NCBI GenBank assembly: GCA_029256485.1
Contig: JAQSXU010000015.1
Location: forward strand, 1 to 54,927
DNA: 54,927 nt
Reading direction: 5' to 3'
Source: Clostridiaceae bacterium
GTDB lineage: Bacteria > Bacillota_A > Clostridia > Clostridiales > Clostridiaceae
Both the position numbers and the translations under genes were made by a program. The notes under the pieces are model-generated. The model made no database searches. It had not been told where the DNA came from and saw nothing but the letters and a program-made list of their open reading frames with translations. This document shows positions 17,888-26,346 of the stretch, one piece after another. Numbering within the stretch: the stretch's first letter is position 1; every line of letters starts with the position of its first letter.

Positions 17888-19123
17888 ATGAAAAATATAC
17901 CAGTAACAATACCATACTTTACTGAAGATGAAGAGATAGCAGTGAAAAAGGTTTTACATACAGGATGGGTAGCGCAAGGACCAGTTGTTAGTGAATTTGA
18001 AAAGGCTATTGCTGATCATGAGGGTGTACGTTTTGGTATTGCAACAACATCATGTACAACTGCATTACATCTGGCAATGATATCATCCGGAATAAAAGGG
18101 GGTATGGATGTCTTTGCACCGGCGTTTACTTTTGTTGCTACAGTAAACTCTATTGTGGAAAGTGGTGCTGTACCTGTCTTGATTGATATCTGCAAGAATA
18201 CATTTTGTATAGACACAAAGAAAATTGTTGAAAAAATAGAAAGCGAATATTATAAAGATGAGGGTCGACTTATAAACAAAGATACAGGGAATCTCCTTTG
18301 GGGTATTGTTCCTGTACATCAATTTGGCCTATGTTGTAATATGTTGGAAATCAATCGTATTGCAAAATTATATAATCTTAACGTAATTGAGGATGCTGCC
18401 TGTTCGCTAGGTGCAAAAATTGGAGACGTTCATGAAGGTAATTTTGGAAACACAGCATGTTTAAGCTTTCATCCCCGTAAGTCAATTACTACCGGTGAGG
18501 GTGGAATGGTTTTAACTAATGATGAATCATTGGCAAAACGGATGAGAGAGTTAAGAAGCCATGGAAGTACTATATCAGCAGATGCTCGGCATGCCGGGAA
18601 AGGGTTCTTGCTTCCAGAATATAACCAAGCAGGATTTAACTACCGTATGACTGACATACAAGCAGCAATTGGTTTAGCACAGTTAAATAAATTAGATTAT
18701 ATATTAGAGCAAAAAAGACGAAGGGCTTATTTGTATAATAGCTTAATTAAAAATATTTTACCAGAGTTTATAACTCCATACGCACCTGAAGAGTATTACC
18801 ATACCTACCAGTCCTATGTCTGTAGACTTGATTATGGGGTTTTAGGCTTTAGTAGTATTGAAGAGGGTGGAGAATACAGAAATAAGCTTTTAAGCCAACT
18901 GGAAGATATAGGTATAGCAACACGTCAAGGCACACACGCGGTACATTTACTGGGTTATTATAAGAACAACTTTGCATATAAACCAGAAGATTTACCTAAT
19001 GCTTATGCCTGTGACAGATTATCTATTACATTACCCTTATATGTTCAAATGACAGATGAGGATCAAGAAAATGTTATTATAACTATTAGAAATACAATTG
19101 ATAAAAATAAAAGGAGAGGCTAG
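17888..19123 (+). CDS. DegT/DnrJ/EryC1/StrS-family aminotransferase
   Basis: PLP-dependent sugar aminotransferase of about 411 residues. Visible signatures are TGWVAQGPVVSEFE, TTSCTTALHLAM, the ring-stacking stretch VIEDAACSLGA and the PLP lysine Lys198 in FHPRKSITTGEGG. It would place an amino group on a keto nucleotide sugar, probably the product of the preceding dehydrogenase. AGAGGAG precedes the ATG at 17888; a GTG three bases earlier is a weaker choice. A second enzyme of this family lies at 22348, so two amino groups or two amino sugars are likely made. Confidence 0.92.
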   Translation: MKNIPVTIPYFTEDEEIAVKKVLHTGWVAQGPVVSEFEKAIADHEGVRFGIATTSCTTALHLAMISSGIKGGMDVFAPAFTFVATVNSIVESGAVPVLIDICKNTFCIDTKKIVEKIESEYYKDEGRLINKDTGNLLWGIVPVHQFGLCCNMLEINRIAKLYNLNVIEDAACSLGAKIGDVHEGNFGNTACLSFHPRKSITTGEGGMVLTNDESLAKRMRELRSHGSTISADARHAGKGFLLPEYNQAGFNYRMTDIQAAIGLAQLNKLDYILEQKRRRAYLYNSLIKNILPEFITPYAPEEYYHTYQSYVCRLDYGVLGFSSIEEGGEYRNKLLSQLEDIGIATRQGTHAVHLLGYYKNNFAYKPEDLPNAYACDRLSITLPLYVQMTDEDQENVIITIRNTIDKNKRRG

Positions 19124-19124
19124 A

Positions 19125-20084
19125 ATGCCAGCAATTAGTGATAAAAATGTACTAGTTACAGGGGGAGCAGGCTTCATTGGAAGTCATCTCTGTGACTACT
19201 TGTTAGAAAAGGGAGCAGCTAAAGTTGTTTGTCTTGATAATTTCTTCTTAGGGAAATTGGAGAATATTCAGGATGCCATGAAGCGTCATAATTTCATATT
19301 ATATCGGGATGATGCGAGAAACTTTGGCGTACTACAGGCAATTTTAGAAAAAGAGAATATAGAAGTTGTATTTAATTTAGCTACCATTGCGCTGAATTAT
19401 TCCTTTTTTAATCCATTTGATGCTTATATGGTAAATGTAGACATTGCAAATACATTATTGGAGTTGTTAAAAATTAAAGCCTATAAAACATTAATCCATG
19501 TATCCTCCTCTGAGGCTTATGGAACAGCTCAATATTCTCCGATGGATGAAAATCATCCAACAAACCCTACAACTCCATATGCAGCAGGAAAGGCGGCTGC
19601 AGATTTAATGGTGCATAGTTTTTCAAAAGTTTTAGATTTGGATATTTCAATTGTTAGACCATTTAATAATTATGGTCCTCGCCAGAATGCAGAGGGAGTT
19701 TTAGCTGCAATTATACCGAAAACAGCAAAGGCAATTAGAGATGGTGGTAAACCGATTGTCGAGGGCGATGGAGACCAGACCAGAGATTTTATTTACGTTG
19801 CTGATACAGTAAGAGGTCTAATTCTAGCTTATGAAAAGGAAGAGTCCAGGGGAAAGATTATTAATCTGGGTTCGGGGAAGGATATCTCGATTAACAATTT
19901 ATTGGATGAAATTTGTAAGTACATGCGATATAATGGTGAATATGATAGACTACCTGCCAGAATAAGTGATGTGAGAAATTTATGTGCTAGTTCACAGTTA
20001 GCAAAGGAAATACTTGGCTTTGAGACGGAGATATCGTTCGAAGAGGGAATACGAGATACACTTGATTGGTATTTAGGAATTTGA
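19125..20084 (+). CDS. NAD-dependent epimerase/dehydratase (extended SDR)
   Basis: 319-residue extended SDR with TGGAGFIGSHLCDYL near the N-terminus, VSSSEAYGTA, catalytic YAAGK and the NNYGPRQN stretch, as in nucleotide-sugar epimerases, 4,6-dehydratases and decarboxylases. AAGGAGAGG sits seven bases before the ATG at 19125, which is two bases after the aminotransferase stop. Upstream in-frame starts from 19098 would overlap that gene and lack a site. Precise reaction cannot be read from the sequence; context points to modification of the amino-sugar nucleotide. Confidence 0.88.
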   Translation: MPAISDKNVLVTGGAGFIGSHLCDYLLEKGAAKVVCLDNFFLGKLENIQDAMKRHNFILYRDDARNFGVLQAILEKENIEVVFNLATIALNYSFFNPFDAYMVNVDIANTLLELLKIKAYKTLIHVSSSEAYGTAQYSPMDENHPTNPTTPYAAGKAAADLMVHSFSKVLDLDISIVRPFNNYGPRQNAEGVLAAIIPKTAKAIRDGGKPIVEGDGDQTRDFIYVADTVRGLILAYEKEESRGKIINLGSGKDISINNLLDEICKYMRYNGEYDRLPARISDVRNLCASSQLAKEILGFETEISFEEGIRDTLDWYLGI

Positions 20085-20109
20085 TGAGGGTGATGACGAA
20101 GGGTTAAAT

Positions 20110-20673
20110 ATGGAGAATTTTGAACAAAACCTAAATGAGTTTGTAAATTTAAAGCGGCAAGAAATGAAAGAAAAATTTAATAGAGTACTACCCTTTGGGG
20201 AGCTAGTTTGCAACAGATTTGATAAAGCTAAGTACTTAAATTGTGGAGAAGGTTCATCTGTATATGATACAAGTATTATTATGGGTGAAGTAAAAATTGG
20301 TGAAAATGTTTGGATTGGTCCATTTACTATTTTAGAAGGATTAAACGATGAGTTGATTATAGGAAATTTTGTTAGTATTGATGCCGGTGTGATGATATAT
20401 ACACATGACTCTACAAAGTATTATTTAACTGGTGGAAAAGTACCATATGAAAAGGGAAAAGTCACAATAGGAAGCAATACGGTTATTGGAACAATGTCCA
20501 TGATTGGATATGGAGTAACTATAGGAAAGCATTGTGTTATTGGTGCTCATAGCTTTGTAAATTCTGATGTGCCTGACTATAGCATAGCTTTCGGTGTACC
20601 GGCTAAGGTTGTGGGAAAAGTTGTCATAAACAACGAAAACATTGTTTTTGAATATTTTAATAAAGGTGTGTAA
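20110..20673 (+). CDS. Hexapeptide-repeat acyltransferase
   Basis: 187 residues with a left-handed beta-helix signature from about residue 55 onward (IMGEVKIGENVWIGPFTI, VTIGSNTVIGT, VTIGKHCVIGAHSFV) and the terminal FGVPAKVVGKV common to sugar O- and N-acetyltransferases. An N-terminal helical segment of about 40 residues precedes the helix. It probably acetylates the sugar made by its neighbours. The start has only a modest ribosome site (AAGGG). Confidence 0.88.
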   Translation: MENFEQNLNEFVNLKRQEMKEKFNRVLPFGELVCNRFDKAKYLNCGEGSSVYDTSIIMGEVKIGENVWIGPFTILEGLNDELIIGNFVSIDAGVMIYTHDSTKYYLTGGKVPYEKGKVTIGSNTVIGTMSMIGYGVTIGKHCVIGAHSFVNSDVPDYSIAFGVPAKVVGKVVINNENIVFEYFNKGV

Positions 20674-20675
20674 AG

Positions 20676-21608
20676 ATGGAAGGAATATCGGTTATAGTAC
20701 CATTTTTAAATGAATCTGATGTGATTGCTTTATTCTGTGAAGAGTTAGATACATATGCAGGTAGTATTGCCTTTCCGTTAGAGCTAGTTTTTGTGGATGA
20801 TGGGTCAAGTGATAACACTAATTTATTGATACAGAATCACCACTTCAAAAATATAAAAAAAGTAAAATTAATAACTCTTTCAAAAAATTTTGGTTCTCAT
20901 GCTGCAATAAGAGCTGGGTTATCGTATGCTACTTATGATATTTGCACATGGATGGGCAGCGATTTACAGGAACCGATAGAGTTTTTGGAGTTAGCTTTTC
21001 AGAGAATTATCAATGGATATGATGTGGTTTATATTGAAAAAAAGGAAATTAGCATATCGAAATTTGAGAGAGTTTTTTCAAACATATATTCAGCGATGAT
21101 GAGAAGATTTGCGGTTAAAAACTATTCTTCAGGTGGTACTAGTAACATTGTATTTAATAAAAAAGTCAAAGCTTTTTTGAATGAAAATATTGAAAACAAT
21201 TCGTCGATAATGTTGCAGATTATTGATGTAGGTTTTATTAGTACTACGTTATCATTGAATTATAAAAATAGAGCAGCAGGAGTATCAAAGTGGACATTAT
21301 CAAAAAAAATAAAATTACTTATTGATTCTTTTGTCTCTTTTTCTTTTTTACCTATTCGATTGGTCAGTGTAATTGGAATTGCTATGTTTGCTTTGGGTAT
21401 ATTATTTGGATTTTACATAATAATTAATAAATTAATTCATCCTGTAAACCCTATTCCCGGATATTCAACAATTGCCAGTTTACTAGCCATAGGTTTTGGT
21501 ATTACGAATATATCATTAGGCATAATTGCGGAATATCTTTGGCGAGCTTACGATGCTTCAAGAGGAAGACCTGTATTTGTAATATCAGAAATGAGTGAAT
21601 TGAAATGA
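20676..21608 (+). CDS. CsbB/GtrB-like polyprenyl-phosphate glycosyltransferase (GT2)
   Basis: 310-residue GT2 of the DPM1/GtrB/CsbB type that loads a sugar onto undecaprenyl phosphate. Residues 1-220 show ISVIVPFLNES, LVFVDDGSSDNT, LSKNFGSHAAIRAGL and MGSDLQEP, followed by KNRAAGVSKWTLSKKIKL, the membrane-proximal motif of these enzymes. Two membrane segments close the protein (about 225-285). The next two genes overlap or abut and encode four-helix DMT proteins that could flip the lipid-linked sugar. Together with the YfhO-like protein they make a plausible glycosylation trio. Confidence 0.92.
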   Translation: MEGISVIVPFLNESDVIALFCEELDTYAGSIAFPLELVFVDDGSSDNTNLLIQNHHFKNIKKVKLITLSKNFGSHAAIRAGLSYATYDICTWMGSDLQEPIEFLELAFQRIINGYDVVYIEKKEISISKFERVFSNIYSAMMRRFAVKNYSSGGTSNIVFNKKVKAFLNENIENNSSIMLQIIDVGFISTTLSLNYKNRAAGVSKWTLSKKIKLLIDSFVSFSFLPIRLVSVIGIAMFALGILFGFYIIINKLIHPVNPIPGYSTIASLLAIGFGITNISLGIIAEYLWRAYDASRGRPVFVISEMSELK

Positions 21609-21982
21609 ATATTACAAATAGAGAAGGTAGGAAAGAATCAATAGTTGGTAATATTCGCAGGTATATATTGTTATACAGTGCTTTCCTTATCTATTCCGGA
21701 ATAATGATTTGTTCAAAATTAGCAGCTTTACATAAGATATTGAGCATGAATTTTTTTTTCTATATTGGTCTAGAAATTATGCTACTAGGCATGTATGCTA
21801 TAATATGGCAACAGGTACTGAAAAAGTTTAGCTTAGTAGTTGCTATGGCAAATAAAGGGGTTGTAGTAATACTCGGATTGTTATGGTCTGTGGTTTTATT
21901 TAAGGAAGTTGTATCTATTTATAATGTGATTGGTGCAATTATTATTATTTTAGGGATAAAGGTAGTTTCAAAAGATGGTTAA
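21605..21982 (+). CDS. Half-size DMT (EamA/SMR/ArnE-F-like) membrane protein, first subunit
   Basis: 125 residues with a polar N-terminus of about 15 and four hydrophobic segments; KGVVVILGLLWSVVLFKE and the final IIIILGIKVVSK resemble the third and fourth helices of SMR/EamA proteins. Its ATG overlaps the stop of the CsbB-like gene (ATGA) and its own end overlaps the next gene by eight bases, so the three are translationally coupled. ArnE/ArnF pairs flip undecaprenyl-phosphate aminoarabinose; an equivalent heterodimer is proposed here. Function is inferred from size, fold and context. Confidence 0.8.
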   Translation: MNITNREGRKESIVGNIRRYILLYSAFLIYSGIMICSKLAALHKILSMNFFFYIGLEIMLLGMYAIIWQQVLKKFSLVVAMANKGVVVILGLLWSVVLFKEVVSIYNVIGAIIIILGIKVVSKDG

Positions 21983-22316
21983 ATATTTTGCGGTAGCTAT
22001 ATTTTCAGGAATGCTGTCATCATTTGCTCAAATACTCTTAAAAAAAAGTTCTGAAAAAAAAGCAAAAAATTTACTGCATGAATATTTCAATATCAAAGTG
22101 ATAGCAGCTTATGGAATTACATTTATATGTATGATGCTTACCATTATAGCTTTTAAAGGAATCCCATATAAGTACGGTTCGGTACTGGAAGCACTGACTT
22201 ATTTATATATAATGATTTTAAGTAAACTGTTTATTGGTGAGAAAATAACAAAAAACAGGCTTTATGGGAATGTACTTATCGTTATTGGAGTAATTATATT
22301 CAGTCTGGGAAAATAA
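21975..22316 (+). CDS. Half-size DMT (EamA/SMR/ArnE-F-like) membrane protein, second subunit
   Basis: 113 residues, four membrane segments, with the SMR/EamA features FSGMLSSFAQILLKKSSE in helix one and ALTYLYIMILSKLFIGEKI in helix three, ending NVLIVIGVIIFSLGK. It overlaps the previous small DMT gene by eight bases. The pair probably acts as a heterodimeric lipid-linked-sugar flippase for the GT2 at 20676, replacing the GtcA-type flippase found in the B. subtilis CsbB/YfhO system. Confidence 0.82.
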   Translation: MVKYFAVAIFSGMLSSFAQILLKKSSEKKAKNLLHEYFNIKVIAAYGITFICMMLTIIAFKGIPYKYGSVLEALTYLYIMILSKLFIGEKITKNRLYGNVLIVIGVIIFSLGK

Positions 22317-22347
22317 AAAAATACTATATGTGGAGGTTGGAAACATA

Positions 22348-23541
22348 GTGGAAGTAAAAATCTTAGATTTAACTAGGCAATATGAATTAATAAAAGAAAA
22401 GGTCGAACCTGCAGTTCTAAGACAAATGCAAAGCGGCATTTATATTATGGGCAAGACTGTCATAGAGTTCGAACAAAAATTTGCAGCCTACATAGGCGTG
22501 AAGCACGCAATTTCAGTTAATAGCGGTACTGATGCATTAATTATAGCACTTCGTGCTTTGGGAATAAAGGAAGGAGATGAGGTGATAACAACCCCATTCA
22601 CTTTTTTTGCATCGGCAGAAACAATCGCTTTAGTAGGAGCTAAACCAGTTTTTGTTGATATAGAGGAGGATACTTACAATATCGATCCAAGAAAAATTGA
22701 AGCAAAAATAACTGAAAAAACAAAAGCAATTTTACCGGTCCATATTTTTGGACATCCTTCAAATATGAGTGAGATAAGCTCCATTGCAAAAAAACATAAT
22801 TTATATGTAATTGAAGATGCATGTCAGGCAGTTGGGGCGGAGTTTGATGGACGAAAAATAGGTTCGATTGGAAATGCAGCGTGTTTTTCATTCTTCCCTA
22901 CAAAGAATTTAGGGGCGTTCGGGGATGGTGGAATGATTACAACGAACGATGATGATGTTGCAGTAATATGCCGTGCATTAAGAGAACATGGGATGGCTCA
23001 GAATGGAGCAAAGGCTCGTTTTATATTGGAAGGGATTGAAGACGAACTTTCAGGTACGGTTTCACCGGATGGCTTATATAATCCGTATAAATATTACAAT
23101 TACTTAATTGCACATAATTCTCGTTTAGATGCAATACAAGCAGCAGTACTCTCTATAAAGATGGACTACCTAGATGAGCTTAATGACAAAAGGGCAAAGA
23201 TTGCAGAATATTATGAAAAAGAATTAAAGAATAGCGCTCAGATTGTAACACCAAAGGTAAAAGATAATGCTAAACATGTATGGCATCAATATGCATTAAG
23301 ATGCAATAAAAAGGATGAAATGGGCAACTTTTTGGCAGAAAAGAAAGTAGGGAGTGCTGCGTTTTATCCTATTCCTCTTCACCTACAAAAGGCATTTACT
23401 TATTTAGGTTATAAGCAAGAGGATTTCCCTATCGCAGAAATGGTGGCATCTCAAACAGTTTGCCTTCCAATATTTCCTGAATTATACCAGGAAGAACTTG
23501 ATTATATAGTCCAATGCATCAAAGAATTTACTAATATGTAA
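22348..23541 (+). CDS. DegT/DnrJ/EryC1/StrS-family aminotransferase (WlbC/WbpE-like)
   Basis: 397-residue PLP-dependent sugar aminotransferase. It shows GIYIMGKTVIEFEQKFA, NSGTDALIIALRAL, TTPFTFFASAETI, the stretch VIEDACQAVGA and PLP lysine Lys186 in FFPTKNLGAFGDGG. These features are close to WbpE/WlbC, which aminate C3 of the UDP-2-acetamido-3-keto sugar. I take GTG 22348, with GGAGG at 22332-22336; the GTG at 22330 overlaps the site. Followed after 12 bases by a WlbB/WbpD-like acetyltransferase, the next enzyme of that pathway. Confidence 0.93.
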   Translation: MEVKILDLTRQYELIKEKVEPAVLRQMQSGIYIMGKTVIEFEQKFAAYIGVKHAISVNSGTDALIIALRALGIKEGDEVITTPFTFFASAETIALVGAKPVFVDIEEDTYNIDPRKIEAKITEKTKAILPVHIFGHPSNMSEISSIAKKHNLYVIEDACQAVGAEFDGRKIGSIGNAACFSFFPTKNLGAFGDGGMITTNDDDVAVICRALREHGMAQNGAKARFILEGIEDELSGTVSPDGLYNPYKYYNYLIAHNSRLDAIQAAVLSIKMDYLDELNDKRAKIAEYYEKELKNSAQIVTPKVKDNAKHVWHQYALRCNKKDEMGNFLAEKKVGSAAFYPIPLHLQKAFTYLGYKQEDFPIAEMVASQTVCLPIFPELYQEELDYIVQCIKEFTNM

Positions 23542-23553
23542 AGGAAGAAGATA

Positions 23554-24093
23554 ATGGAAGTGTTTATTCATCAAACGGCAGAAGTATCTGATAAAGCTAA
23601 AATTGGGGATGGAACAAAGGTATGGAATAATGCTCAAGTAAGGGAAGACAGCATAATTGGTGAAAACTGCATAATAAGTAAAGGTGTTTATATTGATACA
23701 AAGGCCGTACTGGGTGACCGTGTTAAGGTTCAAAACAATGTTAACATTTATCATGGAGTAACAATAGAGGATGATGTATTTTTAGGACCATCTATGACAT
23801 TTACAAACGATTTATACCCAAGAGCATTTAATCAAAACTGGAAGATTGTAAAAACGCTTGTAAAGAAAGGAGTTTCAATTGGTGCAAATGCCACAATAGT
23901 TTGCGGAGTTACAATTGGTGAATATGCAACAGTTGGGTGTGGTAGTGTTGTAACTAAGGATGTTCTGCCACATGCTTTAGTTGTAGGTAACCCCGCTAAA
24001 CAAATAGGTTGGGTATGCGAATGTGGGTTTAGACTTGATGACAAGTATCATTGCAAAGAATGTGATAAAACTTATGATATGACTATATTTTGA
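23554..24093 (+). CDS. WlbB/WbpD-like sugar N-acetyltransferase with C-terminal Zn ribbon
   Basis: 179-residue left-handed beta-helix protein. It opens with VFIHQTAEVSDKAKIGDGTKVWNNAQV and has GPSMTFTNDLYPRAF, the catalytic-region signature of UDP-3-amino-sugar N-acetyltransferases. The last 25 residues hold four cysteines (155, 157, 167, 170) spaced as a small zinc ribbon, an addition seen in some clostridial homologues and absent from WbpD itself. Adjacent to the DegT aminotransferase, and with the Gfo/Idh/MocA gene upstream, it would complete a 2,3-diacetamido-sugar route. Sugar identity remains inference. Confidence 0.9.
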   Translation: MEVFIHQTAEVSDKAKIGDGTKVWNNAQVREDSIIGENCIISKGVYIDTKAVLGDRVKVQNNVNIYHGVTIEDDVFLGPSMTFTNDLYPRAFNQNWKIVKTLVKKGVSIGANATIVCGVTIGEYATVGCGSVVTKDVLPHALVVGNPAKQIGWVCECGFRLDDKYHCKECDKTYDMTIF

Positions 24094-24283
24094 TTATTAC
24101 CATTTGTATTGGAAACTAGCAGCAGCGCATTACCAAAGAGGGTTTTTTACCTAAACCCAAGGATGCAAAACTCGGAAAATATGTGAGGTAAAAAGTATTT
24201 TTTGAAGTTTCATGTACATAGACTTGTTGAGAGTATATTGGGCGGAGTATAGGAACAAACTATAGAGATATTGGGGTTTAAAC

Positions 24284-25249
24284 ATGCTATCAATTATTAT
24301 ACCAAGTTATAATAAACCGGAGCTGCTCAAAAAATGTATAAAATCAATAAAAGATACTAAAAACAGTGACTTTGAAGTTATTATTGTTGATAATGGATCT
24401 ACTGAGCCTTTATTTTTTGATGAAGAAAATGTCCGTTATATTAAGTTGAAATTTAATCATGGTTTTAGCAAAGCCGTAAACATTGGAATTAAGCAGGCAA
24501 AAGGTAATTTAATAGCCATTTTAAATAATGATACTGAAGTTGATACATTTTGGATTGAAAATATAATAAATACTTTTGAAAAAAATTCAGATATTATTTA
24601 TGCTACATCAAAAATAAAAAGTCTTAAAAATAAAGAGCTTATTGATGATGTTGGTGATGTAATTCTTTCATACGGAAGAGTTTATAAAATCGGAAATAAA
24701 GAGAAGGATATGGGACAATATGATGAACAGTGCTTTATATTCGGAGCTAGTGGCTGTGCATCAGTTTATCGGCGTGAGTTTTTTGATAAAGTTGGTTATT
24801 TTGATGAAGATTTTTTTGCATATTTAGAAGATGTTGACCTAAGTTTTAGAGCCAATCTTTTAGGATATCAGTGCCTTTATGTACCAAGTGCTGTTGTGTA
24901 CCATGTCGGAAGTGCGACAACAGGCAGTCAATATAACAATTTTACTATTTTTCATTTAGCTCAGAACACATTAAATGTTATTGTGAAGAATTATCCTTTA
25001 GGGATTTTACTACAGTCTTTATTGCCTGTACTTGGGTATATTTTCGCTTTGCAAATATTCTTTTTACTTAAGGGTAATGGGATTTCTTTTTTTAAAGGAT
25101 TAATTAGCGGCTTAAGTATGGTACCCAAGATGAAATGCAAAAGAAATCAAATAGTGAAGAGACGAATACTATCTAGTACAGATTTAAAGAGAACACTTAT
25201 TCATAATAAGCAACTTTATAAGTATTCAAAGAAAAACTTGAAAATGTAA
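24284..25249 (+). CDS. Rhamnosyltransferase-like GT2 (WbbL type)
   Basis: 321 residues. The N-terminal GT2 domain shows LSIIIPSYNKPELLKKCIKSI, VIIVDNGS, FNHGFSKAVNIGIKQAKG and LNNDTEVD (metal-binding DxD), then FDEDFFAYLEDVDLSFRA with the EDVD catalytic-base motif common to WbbL-like rhamnosyltransferases. A hydrophobic pair near residues 225-275 may anchor it to the membrane. A dTDP-rhamnose supply is encoded upstream, which fits. The 190 bases before it hold only a short hairpin at 24140-24158. Confidence 0.9.
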   Translation: MLSIIIPSYNKPELLKKCIKSIKDTKNSDFEVIIVDNGSTEPLFFDEENVRYIKLKFNHGFSKAVNIGIKQAKGNLIAILNNDTEVDTFWIENIINTFEKNSDIIYATSKIKSLKNKELIDDVGDVILSYGRVYKIGNKEKDMGQYDEQCFIFGASGCASVYRREFFDKVGYFDEDFFAYLEDVDLSFRANLLGYQCLYVPSAVVYHVGSATTGSQYNNFTIFHLAQNTLNVIVKNYPLGILLQSLLPVLGYIFALQIFFLLKGNGISFFKGLISGLSMVPKMKCKRNQIVKRRILSSTDLKRTLIHNKQLYKYSKKNLKM

Positions 25250-25514
25250 TAAGTAGAATATATAGATAAATAAAATCGCTTCATTTTTGCACCAACGATT
25301 ACTAAATGCTCCATGCTTGACGACTTGATATTGAACGAAAAACTATTCGGGTTAAGAAACGGTATTTTAACCAGAATTGCAGCAAAATACTTTTCATTAT
25401 CATGGATATCTGGTTTCTATCAGCATTGGCCAAGCAAATGCATAGTAATTTGTAAGTGTTCATGTGTAAGCGTCAAACATTCTATCACATACACGATGAG
25501 CGGAGGTGGAAAAG
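25250..25514. other. Non-coding stretch before a decayed gene
   Basis: Beginning of an 1097-base gap without an intact gene. An 80-codon frame at 25313-25555 lacks a ribosome site and family features, so I do not call it. No terminator, tRNA or repeat was seen in these 265 bases. Confidence 0.5.
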
Positions 25515-25850
25515 TTGATAAAGTTAGTAAACTTTTTCAACCAGAAATGGAGTGATTGTATGGATACACAATAAGTTGCAATAAAAGATTTAAAACAATT
25601 AGAATATGGCAAGTATGAAAATTTATCCAATAAGTTCGGTTTTAAAGGCACACCTTACTATATATCACATTTTGATAACAAATATTTTATAACAGAAATA
25701 GATGCTGTAAGCGGAGTAAAGAGTTTTGAAGTTGAAAATGACAATATAAGTAATTAGCATACATTATTCTTTTTTAATAGGCCTAGCGAAGCATTGGAAG
25801 AAAGAAAATTATCAAAATATAAACAAAAAGCAGGAGACAAAAAAGGATAA
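25515..25850 (+). pseudogene. Decayed gene with two in-frame stops
   Basis: Reading from TTG 25515, behind a good site (GGAGG at 25502-25506), one frame stays protein-like for 111 codons except for TAA at 25572 and TAG at 25755. The segments between stops are coherent, for example VAIKDLKQLEYGKYENLSNK, IDAVSGVKSFEVENDNISN and RPSEALEERKLSKYKQ. The shared frame, ribosome site and amphipathic composition suggest a recently inactivated small gene. I do not recognise the family. It lies in a scarred junction together with an IS66-type stub. Confidence 0.5.
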
Positions 25851-25902
25851 ATGCTGTTATATTATTTTACAAAATAATATATTAAAAGGAACAAAAATAT
25901 AG

Positions 25903-26134
25903 CTTGAAATAACCGCGTATACTTTCAATGCATTCGTATCAGGAAACAGTGTAACAGGTGGTGGAGTGATCGAAGATATAATAAATAAATTCAGGAATGA
26001 GAAAACTTCTTAAAGCTAATAAAGGTTTTAATTTTGTTGTAAGGTTATCAAATACTCCATCTGTACCGATTATGGCAAATACACCTAGTTACAATTTAGC
26101 AAGCTCAATAAAGCTACAAATAATTGAAATATAA
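25903..26134 (+). pseudogene. Frameshifted remnant, unidentified
   Basis: Two protein-like pieces in different frames follow one another: codons 25903-26010 (ITAYTFNAFVSGNSVTGGG and so on, stop at 26011) and the frame from ATG 25997 to the stop at 26132 (FNFVVRLSNTPSVPIMANT). A single indel would join them. A TAG stands directly before the first piece. The following bases to 26340 contain further short, AT-rich broken frames. Family unknown; the second piece could instead be an independent 45-codon ORF. Confidence 0.35.
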
Positions 26135-26346
26135 ATATAAATAGCAACATGGATATCATGATACCACAATGAAAATAATCTATATAGATATAGCGAAAGT
26201 TGGCTCTTAAGGGTCAAATGCATTGCCATACAACTACAACTAATACGAATGGGAAAGATACTATTATTAGAAGTTGAAAATAAAAAGTTGCATGAAAATA
26301 AAATTAAGATGTAATACAAAAAATATATATAACATTTGGAGGTAAC

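Noticed and set aside
24094..24283. Riboswitch upstream of the GT2 gene
   Set aside because: Only a six-base hairpin GGGTTT/AAACCC is seen and no known riboswitch core could be matched.
25313..25555. 80-codon plus-strand ORF
   Set aside because: No ribosome site and low-quality composition; it overlaps the better-supported decayed gene in another frame.
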